Shown here piece after piece: positions 24,824 through 33,278 of a stretch of DNA of 64,000 nt. The stretch lies in the NCBI RefSeq assembly GCF_043195105.1, contig NZ_JBAFWO010000009.1. One strand, 5' to 3'. The first letter of the stretch is position 1, and every line of letters begins with the position of its first letter. The stretch is from NCEH01 sp002257205 (GTDB lineage Bacteria; Pseudomonadota; Alphaproteobacteria; Rhizobiales; Xanthobacteraceae). A program made the translations under genes and the position numbers. A model generated the notes under the pieces. The model saw only the letters and a program-made list of their open reading frames with translations, made no database searches and was not told the DNA's origin.

Positions 24824-25248
24824 GTCTGCCTCCTGTCAACTGAGGCACTGAGGAAAGCTGAAATCGCAGTGAGAGCTTTGCCGCAGGTTAAAGATCGCCA
24901 CTTGCGCCGTGCGAAGCGCCGAAGGAAATCGCAGCGCGCGCCGTGAGGGATTGCAAGCCCGCGGTCTTGCGTTTGTCTTGGCGCTCCCGATCAGTGATGT
25001 AGTCTTGCATCATAGTGAGCCTGTTCGTATGGCCGGCGTCGACCCGTCCAGCGCCATCGGGCCCCGCAATCGGCCATATGCGCTGGCCCTGTACTATTGT
25101 GGAGTTGATATTCTTCCGAGTGGAAATGCATCCGTTCCATTTGAACGACTCGCTGCGGTTTCACCTCTCTGACCGGCGTAGTCACAAATGGCAGCGCCTC
25201 GTTCATCGACATGACCGACGCGCTCGATCGATCACTTCACAGTCGCTA
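24824..25248. other. Intergenic region
   Basis: Short frames exist on both strands over these 425 bp, including a 73-codon minus frame at 24991-25212, but none has a good ribosome binding site or a recognisable domain. A weak FNR-like sequence at 24878-24891 is discussed under rejected items. I see nothing else. Confidence 0.35.
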
Positions 25249-25719
25249 TTACTGATGCCGTTCTTCGAATTCCACCTTGATGTCCTGCGCCCGGTCCCGC
25301 AGGCGAATTGTCAGGCTGATCCGAAACGGTCCATTGCCCTGCATTTCAAAGTAGTTGCCGTAGCTTTCGGTGCCCGCGATCTCCATCGGATTGAGGTTCT
25401 TCTGGCTCCCAGCAAGTCCGATTTCGGAGACGCGGGCCGAGACGTCGGCGCCGGTGAGACGGCGTCCACTCCTGACGTCGAAGAGTGCAACAACGATATG
25501 GAATTGCCCGCGGGCCATCGGCTGCCCGCCATGCATGGAATTCTCCGTGTGGCCTTGCGGATGACCGCGGACTAATTCCGCCGGCAGGATTCCCATATAG
25601 ATCTGGACCTCGCCGACGACTCTGCTGTCGCCGCTAGGGGCCGCCATTGCTGTGTGGACCAATCCGGAAAGCAGGATCAGACCCAGCGCCACCCCGACTC
25701 TCATTGCTCGCATGGTCAT
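25249..25719 (-). CDS. Exported protein of unknown function
   Basis: A 156-residue protein with a signal peptide (MRVGVALGLILLSGLVHTAMA). GGGAG lies just before the ATG at 25719; ATG 25713 is equally possible. The mature protein begins with VVGEVQIYMGILPAELV and then has a His-rich loop (GHPQGHTENSMHGG). Its alternating strands (FHIVVALFDVRSGRRLTGADV, GPFRISLTIRLR) suggest a beta-sandwich periplasmic domain. I do not recognise the family. It diverges from the ECF sigma gene with an FNR-type box between them. Confidence 0.65.
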   Translation of the reverse strand: MTMRAMRVGVALGLILLSGLVHTAMAAPSGDSRVVGEVQIYMGILPAELVRGHPQGHTENSMHGGQPMARGQFHIVVALFDVRSGRRLTGADVSARVSEIGLAGSQKNLNPMEIAGTESYGNYFEMQGNGPFRISLTIRLRDRAQDIKVEFEERHQ

Positions 25720-25870
25720 TTGCTCTCCCACCGCTGGCCAACGACCTAAGATGGTGCACGACGTGCCGGCGAGAGTTCGGTCCGTTCCGATCCCGCCAGG
25801 ACATCAGCCCATCGCGGCGAAAAGGCTGATATCCGAGACGGATTCGTAGCGACGACCGGCAACAGAAAGC

Positions 25871-25884
25871 TTGATCTGCGTTAA
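25871..25884. promoter_or_regulatory. FNR/FixK-type box upstream of ECF sigma factor gene
   Basis: TTGATCTGCGTTAA fits TTGAT-N4-RTYAA. It is centred 105 bp before the sigma factor ATG. TAACGT (25907-25912) occupies the -10 position expected for activation from -41.5. Confidence 0.55.
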
Positions 25885-25982
25885 AGAACGTGGGCGGTCG
25901 CGGCCGTAACGTTAAATCCTGTCTGGTTTTGGCAGAGACGTCTCAATAGGACGTTTCAACCATTGAAAGATCTGGCTAGACG

Positions 25983-26663
25983 ATGACCAACAGGCGTGAG
26001 ACGAATGCTCAGCATTCGGGCAGTGATCCGGAAGGAGAGGACGCCGCAAAACCAGCGGACGCGGCTGTACGACGAGCGCTTGTCGAGGCACGCGAGGAGT
26101 TTCTGGTCTTTTTGCATCATCGGGTGGGCAGCCGGGACGAGGCTGAAGAGTTGTTGCAGCAGTTCTCGCTCCGGGCGATCGAGCGCGCCTGGCAATTGCG
26201 GGACGTCCGCACGGTCCGCGGTTGGCTCGGGCGCATACTGGCGACGACACTCGTCGATCACCAGCGACGCGCCATCAGGCGGCGTCGCCGGGAGGTCGAC
26301 ATGGAGCAGTCGGACGTCGAGAACCTGGCGATCGAGCCGGATCGAGAAACCGATGAGGCCGTCTGCAGCTGCCTCCATAAATTGCTGCCGACGCTCAAGC
26401 CCGAATATGCCGATGTCGTCTGGCGCTCCGACATTCTTGGCGAGCCGCGGGATCGGATCGCCGCGAGCCTCGGCACCACGCTCAACAACATCGCGGTCCG
26501 GCTTCACCGCGGGCGCCAGGCGCTCCGCAAGAGGCTCGAGGAAATGTGCCTGACATGTCCGGTCCACGGCTTCCTCGATTGCCGGTGCGATGAGGCCGAG
26601 CGCATTCGCCGGCGAGCTCGGGGCCTCGCTGACGAGACCGAGACGCCGCCTGAGAACGGATAA
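25983..26663 (+). CDS. ECF sigma factor with C-terminal Cys motif
   Basis: A 226-residue RNA polymerase sigma factor. Region 2 is seen in EFLVFLHHRVGSRDEAEELLQ, RTVRGWLGRILATTLVDHQR; region 4 is PRDRIAASLGTTLNNIAVRLHR. After region 4 comes an extension with CLTCPVHGFLDCRCDEA, a CxxC-H-CxC arrangement likely to bind zinc or sense redox state, which small ECF factors normally lack. No anti-sigma gene is adjacent. It ends four bases before phaB, so it may be co-transcribed with the PHA genes. Confidence 0.88.
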   Translation: MTNRRETNAQHSGSDPEGEDAAKPADAAVRRALVEAREEFLVFLHHRVGSRDEAEELLQQFSLRAIERAWQLRDVRTVRGWLGRILATTLVDHQRRAIRRRRREVDMEQSDVENLAIEPDRETDEAVCSCLHKLLPTLKPEYADVVWRSDILGEPRDRIAASLGTTLNNIAVRLHRGRQALRKRLEEMCLTCPVHGFLDCRCDEAERIRRRARGLADETETPPENG

Positions 26664-26667
26664 CACA

Positions 26668-27411
26668 ATGAATGCAGATGACCTCACCAAGCGCGTGGCG
26701 ATCATCACCGGCGGAACGCGAGGGATCGGCGCCGCGATTGCGCGTCGCTTCAAGAATGCGGGATACGCGGTTGCGGCCGTCTACCACGGAAACGCGACAG
26801 CGGCCGACGCGTTCTCGGGCGATACCGGTATCCCAGTCTACAAATGGGATGTTGCCGATTTTGACGCCTGCCAGGATGGCGTGGCCAGCGTGGCGAACGA
26901 CCTCGGCGGACCGGTTGAGATCCTCGTCAACAATGCGGGCATCACCCGCGATGCCATGCTGCACAAGATGACATCTGCCCAGTGGGGCGAGGTCATCGCG
27001 ACCGACCTCACCTCCTGCTTCAACATGTGCCGAGCAGTCATCGGCGCCATGCGTGATCACGGCTTCGGCCGGATCGTCAATATTTCCTCGATCAACGGTC
27101 AGAAGGGGCAGCTTGGTCAGACCAACTATGCAGCCGCGAAGGCTGGCATCCTTGGTTTCACCAAAGCGCTCGCGCTCGAGACGGCGTCGAGGGGCATCAC
27201 CGTGAACGCGGTCGCGCCCGGCTACATCGCGACGGACATGGTCGGTGCCATGTCTGAAGATGTTCTCGCAAGGATCGAGGGGCAAATCCCTGTCGGGCGG
27301 CTGGGCAATGCCGACGAGGTCGCACGCATCGTCCAGTTCCTGGTGAGCGAGGATGCGACGTTCATCACCGGCTCAACGGTCACCGCCAATGGCGGCCAGT
27401 ACATGGCATAG
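26668..27411 (+). CDS. phaB: Acetoacetyl-CoA reductase
   Basis: A 247-residue short-chain dehydrogenase that reduces acetoacetyl-CoA to (R)-3-hydroxybutyryl-CoA with NADPH. The cofactor loop is ITGGTRGIGAAIARRF, the structural motif NNAGITRD, the catalytic set S (NISSINGQKGQ) with Y-x3-K (TNYAAAKAG). The PhaB-typical NGQKGQLGQTNYAAAKAG region separates it from FabG. It begins four bases after the sigma factor stop and lies 33 bp before the thiolase. Confidence 0.9.
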   Translation: MNADDLTKRVAIITGGTRGIGAAIARRFKNAGYAVAAVYHGNATAADAFSGDTGIPVYKWDVADFDACQDGVASVANDLGGPVEILVNNAGITRDAMLHKMTSAQWGEVIATDLTSCFNMCRAVIGAMRDHGFGRIVNISSINGQKGQLGQTNYAAAKAGILGFTKALALETASRGITVNAVAPGYIATDMVGAMSEDVLARIEGQIPVGRLGNADEVARIVQFLVSEDATFITGSTVTANGGQYMA

Positions 27412-27444
27412 GGGCACCCCCCGGGAAATCGAAAGGACATCCAC

Positions 27445-28632
27445 ATGGCACAGTCGAACGTCGTGCTCTGCACCCCGGTGCGGACAGCCATCGGCACGTA
27501 TGGCGGAACGCTGAAAGACATAGGCGCCCCCGAGCTCGGGGCCGCCGTGATCAAGGAAATATTGATCCGCGCGAAGATCGCAGACGGTGCGATCGGCGCC
27601 GTGGTGATGGGGCAGGTCGTCCAGGCCGGCGCCAAGATGAACCCGGCGCGGCAGGCGGCGATCAAGGCCGGCGTTCCGGCCGGCGTTCCGGCGATGACCA
27701 TCAACCGGGTGTGTGGTTCGGGTGCGCAGGCGATCGCGACCGCCGCGCAGGAGATCATGCTCGGCCTCGCCGAGAGCGCCATCGCCGGCGGCATGGAGAA
27801 CATGGACCAATCGCCCTACCTGATGTCGGGCGGACGGTGGGGCTACCGCATGGGCGATGCCCAGATCTACGACAGCATGCTGCGCGATGGCCTCAACGAT
27901 GCCTTTTCCGATCACCACTCGGGCTTGGTGACCGAGGACCTCGTCAGCAAGTTTCAGGTGACGCGCGAGGCGCAGGACCGCTGGGCGGAGCGGACGCAGC
28001 GGCGCTTTGGCGCGGCGCAGGCGGCCGGCAAGTTCAATGCCGAGATCGCGCCGATCGAAATCCCCGGTCGCAAGGGGCCGACGATCTTCGACAAGGATGA
28101 GCACAACCGCCCGGACGCAACGCTGGAGTCGCTGGCCAAGCTGAAGCCGGCTTTCCGCAAGGATGGAACCATTACCGCCGGCAATGCACCGGGCCTCAAC
28201 AGCGGCGCCGCGGGCATGATCGTTGCGGATGCCCGCTGGGCCGAGAAGCACGGCCTGACGCCGATGGCTCGTCTTGTGGCCTTCGGGGTCGGCGCGGTCG
28301 AACCCGGCCTGTTCGGTCTCGGGCCGGTTCCCGCGGTTCGGCAGGCCTTGGATCGCGCTGGCTGGACGCTCGGCGACGTCGAGCGCGTGGAAATCAACGA
28401 GGCCTTCGCGGCGATCGTCTTGGCGCTCATCGGAGAGCTCGGGCTCCCGGAGGACATCGTCAATGTCGAGGGCGGCGCCATCGCACATGGCCATCCGATC
28501 GGTGCGACAGGAGCCGTGCTGACGACCCGCCTCCTTCACGCGATGCACCGGGACGGTCTCCGCCGCGGATTGGTGACACTGTGCATCGGCGGCGGTCAGG
28601 GGGTCGCTTTGGCGCTTGAGGCTCTCCACTGA
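27445..28632 (+). CDS. phaA: Acetyl-CoA acetyltransferase (beta-ketothiolase)
   Basis: A 395-residue thiolase that condenses two acetyl-CoA into acetoacetyl-CoA. The nucleophilic Cys lies in INRVCGSGAQAIATAAQE, the His in GGAIAHGHPIGATGA and the second Cys in LCIGGGQGVALALE. The length is normal for the family. It follows phaB in the same direction and has a ribosome binding site GAAAGGA. Together they make the PHB monomer. Confidence 0.93.
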   Translation: MAQSNVVLCTPVRTAIGTYGGTLKDIGAPELGAAVIKEILIRAKIADGAIGAVVMGQVVQAGAKMNPARQAAIKAGVPAGVPAMTINRVCGSGAQAIATAAQEIMLGLAESAIAGGMENMDQSPYLMSGGRWGYRMGDAQIYDSMLRDGLNDAFSDHHSGLVTEDLVSKFQVTREAQDRWAERTQRRFGAAQAAGKFNAEIAPIEIPGRKGPTIFDKDEHNRPDATLESLAKLKPAFRKDGTITAGNAPGLNSGAAGMIVADARWAEKHGLTPMARLVAFGVGAVEPGLFGLGPVPAVRQALDRAGWTLGDVERVEINEAFAAIVLALIGELGLPEDIVNVEGGAIAHGHPIGATGAVLTTRLLHAMHRDGLRRGLVTLCIGGGQGVALALEALH

Positions 28633-28716
28633 CCGCGAGAGCGTAAAAAGCGACCCATCGCAGCAAATCGAATGTCGCGTTCCTGAAACTGCAACCAAAC
28701 AATCAAGGAGAGAACA

Positions 28717-29154
28717 ATGGCCACGAAGAATGAGGCGCCAGTTGGTTTCGATCGCATGAACGCTGTATTCGCATGGTGGGGACTGTCGGGCGCCGACAGT
28801 ACCGGCAAGCTCGACGGCCAGTTCAAGCGGTTCCAGGCCTTCACGTCCGATCTGCAGAAGGCCTATGGCGAGACATACAGCGCTCAGATGAGCACTCTCC
28901 TTGGCGCCAATGAGCGGATCGGACGCTCGCTTCTGGAATTCGTGCAGTGCCGGCGACCGCAGGATGTGATCGCGGGAGAATCGAGCGTCATGGCGGCCAT
29001 CCTGGAAGAGACGTCGTTGCAGACGAAGACTTGGCTCGATCTCTCGCAGAAGGTCCAAGACTACTGTGCGACCATGGCACGGGAGACCGCAGGCGAAATC
29101 CGTCAGCAGGCAAATGGAACCCCTGACACCGGAAGCAGCGTCAAGGCATCGTAG
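28717..29154 (+). CDS. Phasin-family protein
   Basis: A 145-residue amphipathic helical protein of phasin type. Residues 40-135 are nearly continuous helix with heptad-like spacing (FKRFQAFTSDLQKAYGE, LLEFVQCRRPQDVIAGESS, WLDLSQKVQDYCATMARE). Phasins coat PHA granules. The PQDVIAGE element in the middle is characteristic. AAGGAG lies before ATG 28717. Position between phaA and DUF3141 fits. Confidence 0.8.
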   Translation: MATKNEAPVGFDRMNAVFAWWGLSGADSTGKLDGQFKRFQAFTSDLQKAYGETYSAQMSTLLGANERIGRSLLEFVQCRRPQDVIAGESSVMAAILEETSLQTKTWLDLSQKVQDYCATMARETAGEIRQQANGTPDTGSSVKAS

Positions 29155-29281
29155 CCGCATATAGTGTTGACGAGCGTCCCGCGGGGTCTTGCCGAGACCG
29201 TGGCGTGCGGCTGGCACGGCAGCCGGATTTCTGGCCGCTGTTCAACTTCCTCGCCCTTAAGATCAGATGATGGAGATGGTG

Positions 29282-31102
29282 ATGCCCGAAGCAAGATCGG
29301 ATTCCGCGCTGGTTGACCAGCCGAAGGCGTCGCCGGGTCGGCAATTGGCTGCTCGGCGGGATATCGTAGCGGCGGCTACGGTGAAAAGCCTGGAACCGGC
29401 CGTCGCGGCGAATCCAGTCGGACTGCCGATCAACATCGGTGATCCCTTGGCCTATCAGAGGGATGTCTTCGAACGGTCGATTCTGTTTTGGGACACGCTG
29501 CGCCAGCGTGCCAACAACATGATCGCCCATGAGCGCGCCGGCAAGCCGCCGCTTCTCGACTTCGACTATGAGACGCTGGTCGATGCCCGCCGTTTCGAAC
29601 GACCTGTCAACTACGCCCTCCTGCGGATCACCCGGATCGGGGACGATTGCATCGAGGATTGTATCGATCCGGCGAAGCCACCCGTCGTCATCCTCGACCC
29701 TCGAGCCGGCCATGGGCCCGGCATCGGCGGCTTCAAGCGCGACTCCGAGGTTGGGATCGCCATGCACGAGGGCTATCCGGTCTATTTCGTTTCCTTCTTT
29801 CCGGAACCCTGCGTGGGCCAGACCCTGGCGGATGTGCTGCATGCGCTCGGACGCTTCGTCGAGGACGTGGTCAAACGTCACCCCGGCAAGCCTCCGGTGC
29901 TCTATGGCAACTGTCAGGCCGGCTGGGCGATCACCCTGCTCTCCGCGGATTGCGAAGGCTTGGTCGGCCCCGCCGTGCTCAACGGCTCTCCGCTCTCCTA
30001 TTGGGCGGGAGAATCGGGCGTCAATCCGATGCGGATCGCGGGCGGGCTGCTCGGCGGCGTCTGGGCCACCCACCTTCTCGCCGATCTCAACGACGGCCGC
30101 CTGGACGGTGCGTGGCTCGCCTTCAATTTCGAAAACCTTCAGCCCGAAGCCGTCTGGGAGAAATATGCCAACCTGTTCACGCATGTCGACACGGAACGGG
30201 AGCGCTTCCTCGAGTTCGAGCGGTGGTGGAATGGCTTCTATTTCCTCAGCCGGGAAGAGATCGTCGCCATCGTCGAGAACCTCTTCATCGGCAATCGCCT
30301 CGAGGAGGGCAAGATGCGGATCTGCGAGGGTTGCGTCGCCGACCTTCGGCGTATTCGCAATCCGCTGGTGATCTTCGCGTCCTACGGCGACAACATCACC
30401 CCGCCGCACCAGGCGCTCGGCTGGATCCCGGTGGTGTACAAGGATACGAGCGATCTCAAGGCCGCCGGTCAGCGCATTGTCTACCTGACGAACCCCCATG
30501 CGGGCCATCTCGGCATTTTCGTGTCAGCCAAGGTGGCGCGGTTCGAACATCGCGCGATCCTCGAAAGCCTCGGCGAAATCGAGACCCTCGCCCCCGGCCT
30601 CTACGAGATGAAGATCGACAATCCGACCGGCAATCCCGACTGCGATAAGCCGGAATACTCGGTCCGGTTCGAAGAGCGGCGTGTCGAGGATCTTCGGTTC
30701 GCGACGCCGCGCGCGGAGTTCGAGCAGGTTCGCCATCTTTCAGAGGTGAACGAGCAATTCTACAAGGCCATGGTCAGCCCCTTCGTTCGCGCGCTCTCCA
30801 ATCCCTGGACTGCGGCGACGCTCGAATGGCTCCATCCGATGCGCACGAGCCGCTACCTGCTGTCGGAATCCTTCAGTCCGTGGATGCGTGGCGTCGCTGC
30901 GCTCGCGCGTCTGATCGAGCAGCGCCGCCAGCCGCTGCCGGAGGACGATGCCAATCTCCGTCGTGAGCGGGAGGCGATTGACCGTGTCTCCGAGGTGATC
31001 GAAAACGGCCGCAGGCAGCGCGACGCGACGGAGGAACGGGTCTTCCAGGCGCTTTACGATGTTCCCGCCTCGGCTCGGCCAGCAGCGCCACCGGCCGTAT
31101 AG
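29282..31102 (+). CDS. DUF3141 protein, PhaC-like alpha/beta hydrolase
   Basis: A 606-residue protein. ATG 29282 has GGAG six bases upstream; upstream ATGs at 29267 and 29270 are alternatives. The N-terminal helices (DPLAYQRDVFERSILFWDTL) resemble PHA synthase. The alpha/beta core has LDPRAGHGPGIGGFK as the oxyanion region and the nucleophile elbow YGNCQAGWA, i.e. G-x-C-x-G with Cys as in PhaC. Candidate Asp and His are in SYGDNITPPHQAL and NPHAGHLGIF. It may polymerise or hydrolyse PHA; the family's activity is not established here. No canonical PhaC is present. Confidence 0.85.
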   Translation: MPEARSDSALVDQPKASPGRQLAARRDIVAAATVKSLEPAVAANPVGLPINIGDPLAYQRDVFERSILFWDTLRQRANNMIAHERAGKPPLLDFDYETLVDARRFERPVNYALLRITRIGDDCIEDCIDPAKPPVVILDPRAGHGPGIGGFKRDSEVGIAMHEGYPVYFVSFFPEPCVGQTLADVLHALGRFVEDVVKRHPGKPPVLYGNCQAGWAITLLSADCEGLVGPAVLNGSPLSYWAGESGVNPMRIAGGLLGGVWATHLLADLNDGRLDGAWLAFNFENLQPEAVWEKYANLFTHVDTERERFLEFERWWNGFYFLSREEIVAIVENLFIGNRLEEGKMRICEGCVADLRRIRNPLVIFASYGDNITPPHQALGWIPVVYKDTSDLKAAGQRIVYLTNPHAGHLGIFVSAKVARFEHRAILESLGEIETLAPGLYEMKIDNPTGNPDCDKPEYSVRFEERRVEDLRFATPRAEFEQVRHLSEVNEQFYKAMVSPFVRALSNPWTAATLEWLHPMRTSRYLLSESFSPWMRGVAALARLIEQRRQPLPEDDANLRREREAIDRVSEVIENGRRQRDATEERVFQALYDVPASARPAAPPAV

Positions 31103-31325
31103 GCTTGACACCGTCGTCGTTCGCCATGGCAAGCCGGTGCAATTGAACGTTTCCGCGGGAGGAGACGGCGCTCTGTTCCGAGAAGGTCGCTTTCGCTGAC
31201 TCAATAAGCGCGCGGACCTGTCGGCCGGACAGACGGTTCGGGTGGAGACCATGCCAGACAAGCCCGGCAAATTCGGCTTCGGCTGCCAGATGGGGATATT
31301 CACGGACAGGCTTGTCGTGGAGTGA
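31092..31325 (+). pseudogene. Cupredoxin-domain fragment with frameshifts
   Basis: Translation reads RLDTVVVRHGKPVQLNVS at the start and DLSAGQTVRVETMPDKPGKF followed by GFGCQMGIFTDRLVVE at the end, in one frame. This is the type 1 copper domain pattern of Cupredoxin_1 proteins (xTPxKPGEYxFxCQMGM...). The central Cys strand (CSEKVAFADSIS) is only readable in another frame, and a TGA at 31197-31199 interrupts the main frame. Two compensating indels would explain this. It overlaps the last bases of the DUF3141 gene and has no start codon, so it is a remnant. Confidence 0.65.
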
Positions 31326-31509
31326 GATCGCATCTTTGGGCGCAGACGCGACCCGTGACGCCGCAACGCAAAGGGGCCGCTGGTGACGGAAGATCAGCGG
31401 TTGTCTTTGCGCAACAATGGAGCCGAAGGAGCATGACGCGGCAGCTCGCAACAAGGCTGGATCGGACATTCCGCCCGCTCCATCCCATATTGTCCCGGTC
31501 GATCGTCCA

Positions 31510-32427
31510 TCAGCGGATCCAGGACATCACGAGCTGAGGGTCAAGACCTGCGACGTCGACGAGTTTGTCCGGATCGAGGATCCGGAGCCGTCGATAATGG
31601 AATTCCAGGATCCTATCCTTTCGCAGATCCCTTAGCACCCGGTTGACATGAACGAAGGTCAGACCCGTCGCATCTCCGATATCTTCTTGGGTCAGCGGAA
31701 GATGCATCTCCTCGATATGACTGCCCGGCCATTGCGCGCGGTAGCGGACGAACAGCTTGAGCAGCAGGTGGGCAACGCGCTCACGGGCTGAATGCCGCCC
31801 AATGCTGGTAAGACGGTCATAAGCCAGGGTGCAATCGCGCGCGATCAGCCAGGCAAGCCGCAGACCGAACTCCGGCTGCTGTTTGACGATCGGTGGAAGC
31901 GCCTTGCGCGGAATTGTGCTGACGACGATATCCGTCAAGGCTTGCGCGCCAAATGTCATCATCGCGCCGCCGCCGGGATGGAATCCAAGCACGGCGCCCG
32001 GCAATGCGAAGTGCAAAATCTGCCGTCGCCCATCTTCCAATAAATTATAGAGAATGACCCAACCTTCAAGGAGATTGTAGATCGAATCGCACGGCTCACC
32101 GAGGCTGAAGAGATCCTGGCCGGCCTTGAATTCCCGATCAGCAGATTTGTAACTCGCGATCACACAGGGCGATCCCGGCTGGCAATCGCCGCACAAACCC
32201 CGGTTAGCCCGCGCGAAGCAAGCCTCACAGCCCGGGGGTTGCTTCGTCGTGCCATTCCCAGGCATCGGCATACGGGCGTTCCTTTCCGCATCACTGATCG
32301 TGTTTGCGGTTCCCCAAGGAACTGGGGACCGGACCACCCCGGGTTGCAGACCGTCGTATCGGCCATGGGCGTGATCCCGCGACGCTCGGATAGTGCTCTC
32401 CAAATAAGACGCTTGGCTCGGAGTCAT
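31510..32427 (-). CDS. Crp/Fnr-family regulator with N-terminal cysteines
   Basis: A 305-residue regulator. ATG 32427 has GAGGA upstream; the frame stays open further up. Residues about 65-90 hold a Cys cluster (CEACFARANRGLCGDC) like the iron-sulfur ligands of FNR/FnrN. The cyclic-nucleotide-like beta roll follows (FSLGEPCDSIYNLLEGWVIL). The C-terminal HTH reads LTQEDIGDATGLTFVHVNRVL. Classic FNR/FixK recognition helices carry E..SR; here the same places are V..NR, so its site may differ from TTGAT. It is the only candidate in the window for controlling the FNR-type boxes. Confidence 0.88.
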   Translation of the reverse strand: MTPSQASYLESTIRASRDHAHGRYDGLQPGVVRSPVPWGTANTISDAERNARMPMPGNGTTKQPPGCEACFARANRGLCGDCQPGSPCVIASYKSADREFKAGQDLFSLGEPCDSIYNLLEGWVILYNLLEDGRRQILHFALPGAVLGFHPGGGAMMTFGAQALTDIVVSTIPRKALPPIVKQQPEFGLRLAWLIARDCTLAYDRLTSIGRHSARERVAHLLLKLFVRYRAQWPGSHIEEMHLPLTQEDIGDATGLTFVHVNRVLRDLRKDRILEFHYRRLRILDPDKLVDVAGLDPQLVMSWIR

Positions 32428-32613
32428 ATTACAGTCCTCGATCTGGTCGGTTTCACCTGGAAGGTTGAATCCATCTGACCAGGTCGCCCGGCTCGGCCGG
32501 CCGCTTTGGCGGCGCGACGCCAGCGGGAATGGAACAATCAAGCCACGCTCCCGATCCGCGCAGGGCGTGGACCGTTGGCAGCTAGATCGCGCTCCGCTGG
32601 GCCGATCGACCCG

Positions 32614-32979
32614 CTAGGTCGAGCGCCGAGGAACTGGGGGGTCGAGTCCGGGGATGACCGAGCCTGGGTCGGCTTCTTCGGACCCCATCCCTACTGAAGA
32701 GCGCTCGAAGGCATGGGCCGCGAGGCTGCTAGGGAGGGGCGCCAAGCTCGTTGAGCAGGTGGCCGGGCAGGAGCAGGTACTCATCGGACAGCAGGGCTTG
32801 TCCGAATTTGGACACTCCGGGCAGTCGTCGCATTCGTCACTGTGGGGCCCAAGGCCAGAAGCGCTCACAACCACCATGGTCGCATCAGCAGTGATCGCTA
32901 CTGTCCCGGCCATACTCCGCCCGCTCAGCGTCATGATGATCGCTGTGGCGAAGATCAGTATGGCGAGGAACCGCAGCAT
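32614..32979 (-). CDS. Small exported Cys-rich protein
   Basis: A 121-residue protein with a signal peptide (MLRFLAILIFATAIIMTLSG). After it comes a dense Cys block: DECDDCPECPNSDKPCCPMS followed by TCSCPATCS, nine cysteines in about 35 residues. This suggests a metal-binding periplasmic domain. The C-terminal third is variable and low complexity. ATG 32979 follows GAGG. A perfect FNR box lies 100 bp upstream. It resembles the exported protein at 9052-9426 only in general design. Confidence 0.62.
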   Translation of the reverse strand: MLRFLAILIFATAIIMTLSGRSMAGTVAITADATMVVVSASGLGPHSDECDDCPECPNSDKPCCPMSTCSCPATCSTSLAPLPSSLAAHAFERSSVGMGSEEADPGSVIPGLDPPVPRRST

Positions 32980-33078
32980 CCGCCTCTTTCCAAGAAGGCC
33001 AGAACCGGAGGCTATCACACCGCCCCGCAGCTACCAATTTGCCCGGCGGAAACCTATACGGGGAAAGGCCCGGCGAGA

Positions 33079-33092
33079 TTGATTGAAATCAA
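33079..33092. promoter_or_regulatory. Perfect FNR/FixK box
   Basis: TTGATTGAAATCAA is an exact match to TTGAT-N4-ATCAA. On the minus strand TATAGG (33058-33053) lies within two bases of the -10 position expected for activation of the Cys-rich gene that starts at 32979. Confidence 0.7.
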
Positions 33093-33202
33093 ATGCCGGG
33101 CGGGGCGCATCAACCGCCCGGAAACCTGCGCGCGGGGCAACTCTGCGGCCGCCCGTCGGATGCTCGGCAGATGATGTCATGCCGCGCTGCCCGCGCGAAT
33201 GT

Positions 33203-33216
33203 TTGATCGAGTTTAA
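33203..33216. promoter_or_regulatory. FNR/FixK-like box with correctly placed -10
   Basis: TTGATCGAGTTTAA has a perfect left half and one mismatch in the right half. CATAAT at 33239-33244 is centred 32 bp downstream of the box centre, exactly where a class II FNR promoter has its -10. The NifX-like gene starts at 33279. Confidence 0.6.
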
Positions 33217-33278
33217 AGTCCGATATGTTAGCCGGTCCCATAATTGCCCGACTCTGCTGGTGTTCAAACGAGGAACCG

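Noticed and set aside
24878..24891. FNR-like sequence TTGCCGCAGGTTAA upstream of the YHS gene
   Set aside because: Two mismatches in the left half and no -10 at the expected position.
27373..29217. 614-codon minus-strand frame over phaA and the phasin gene
   Set aside because: Shadow of GC-rich coding sequence; the plus-strand products have clear motifs and ribosome binding sites.
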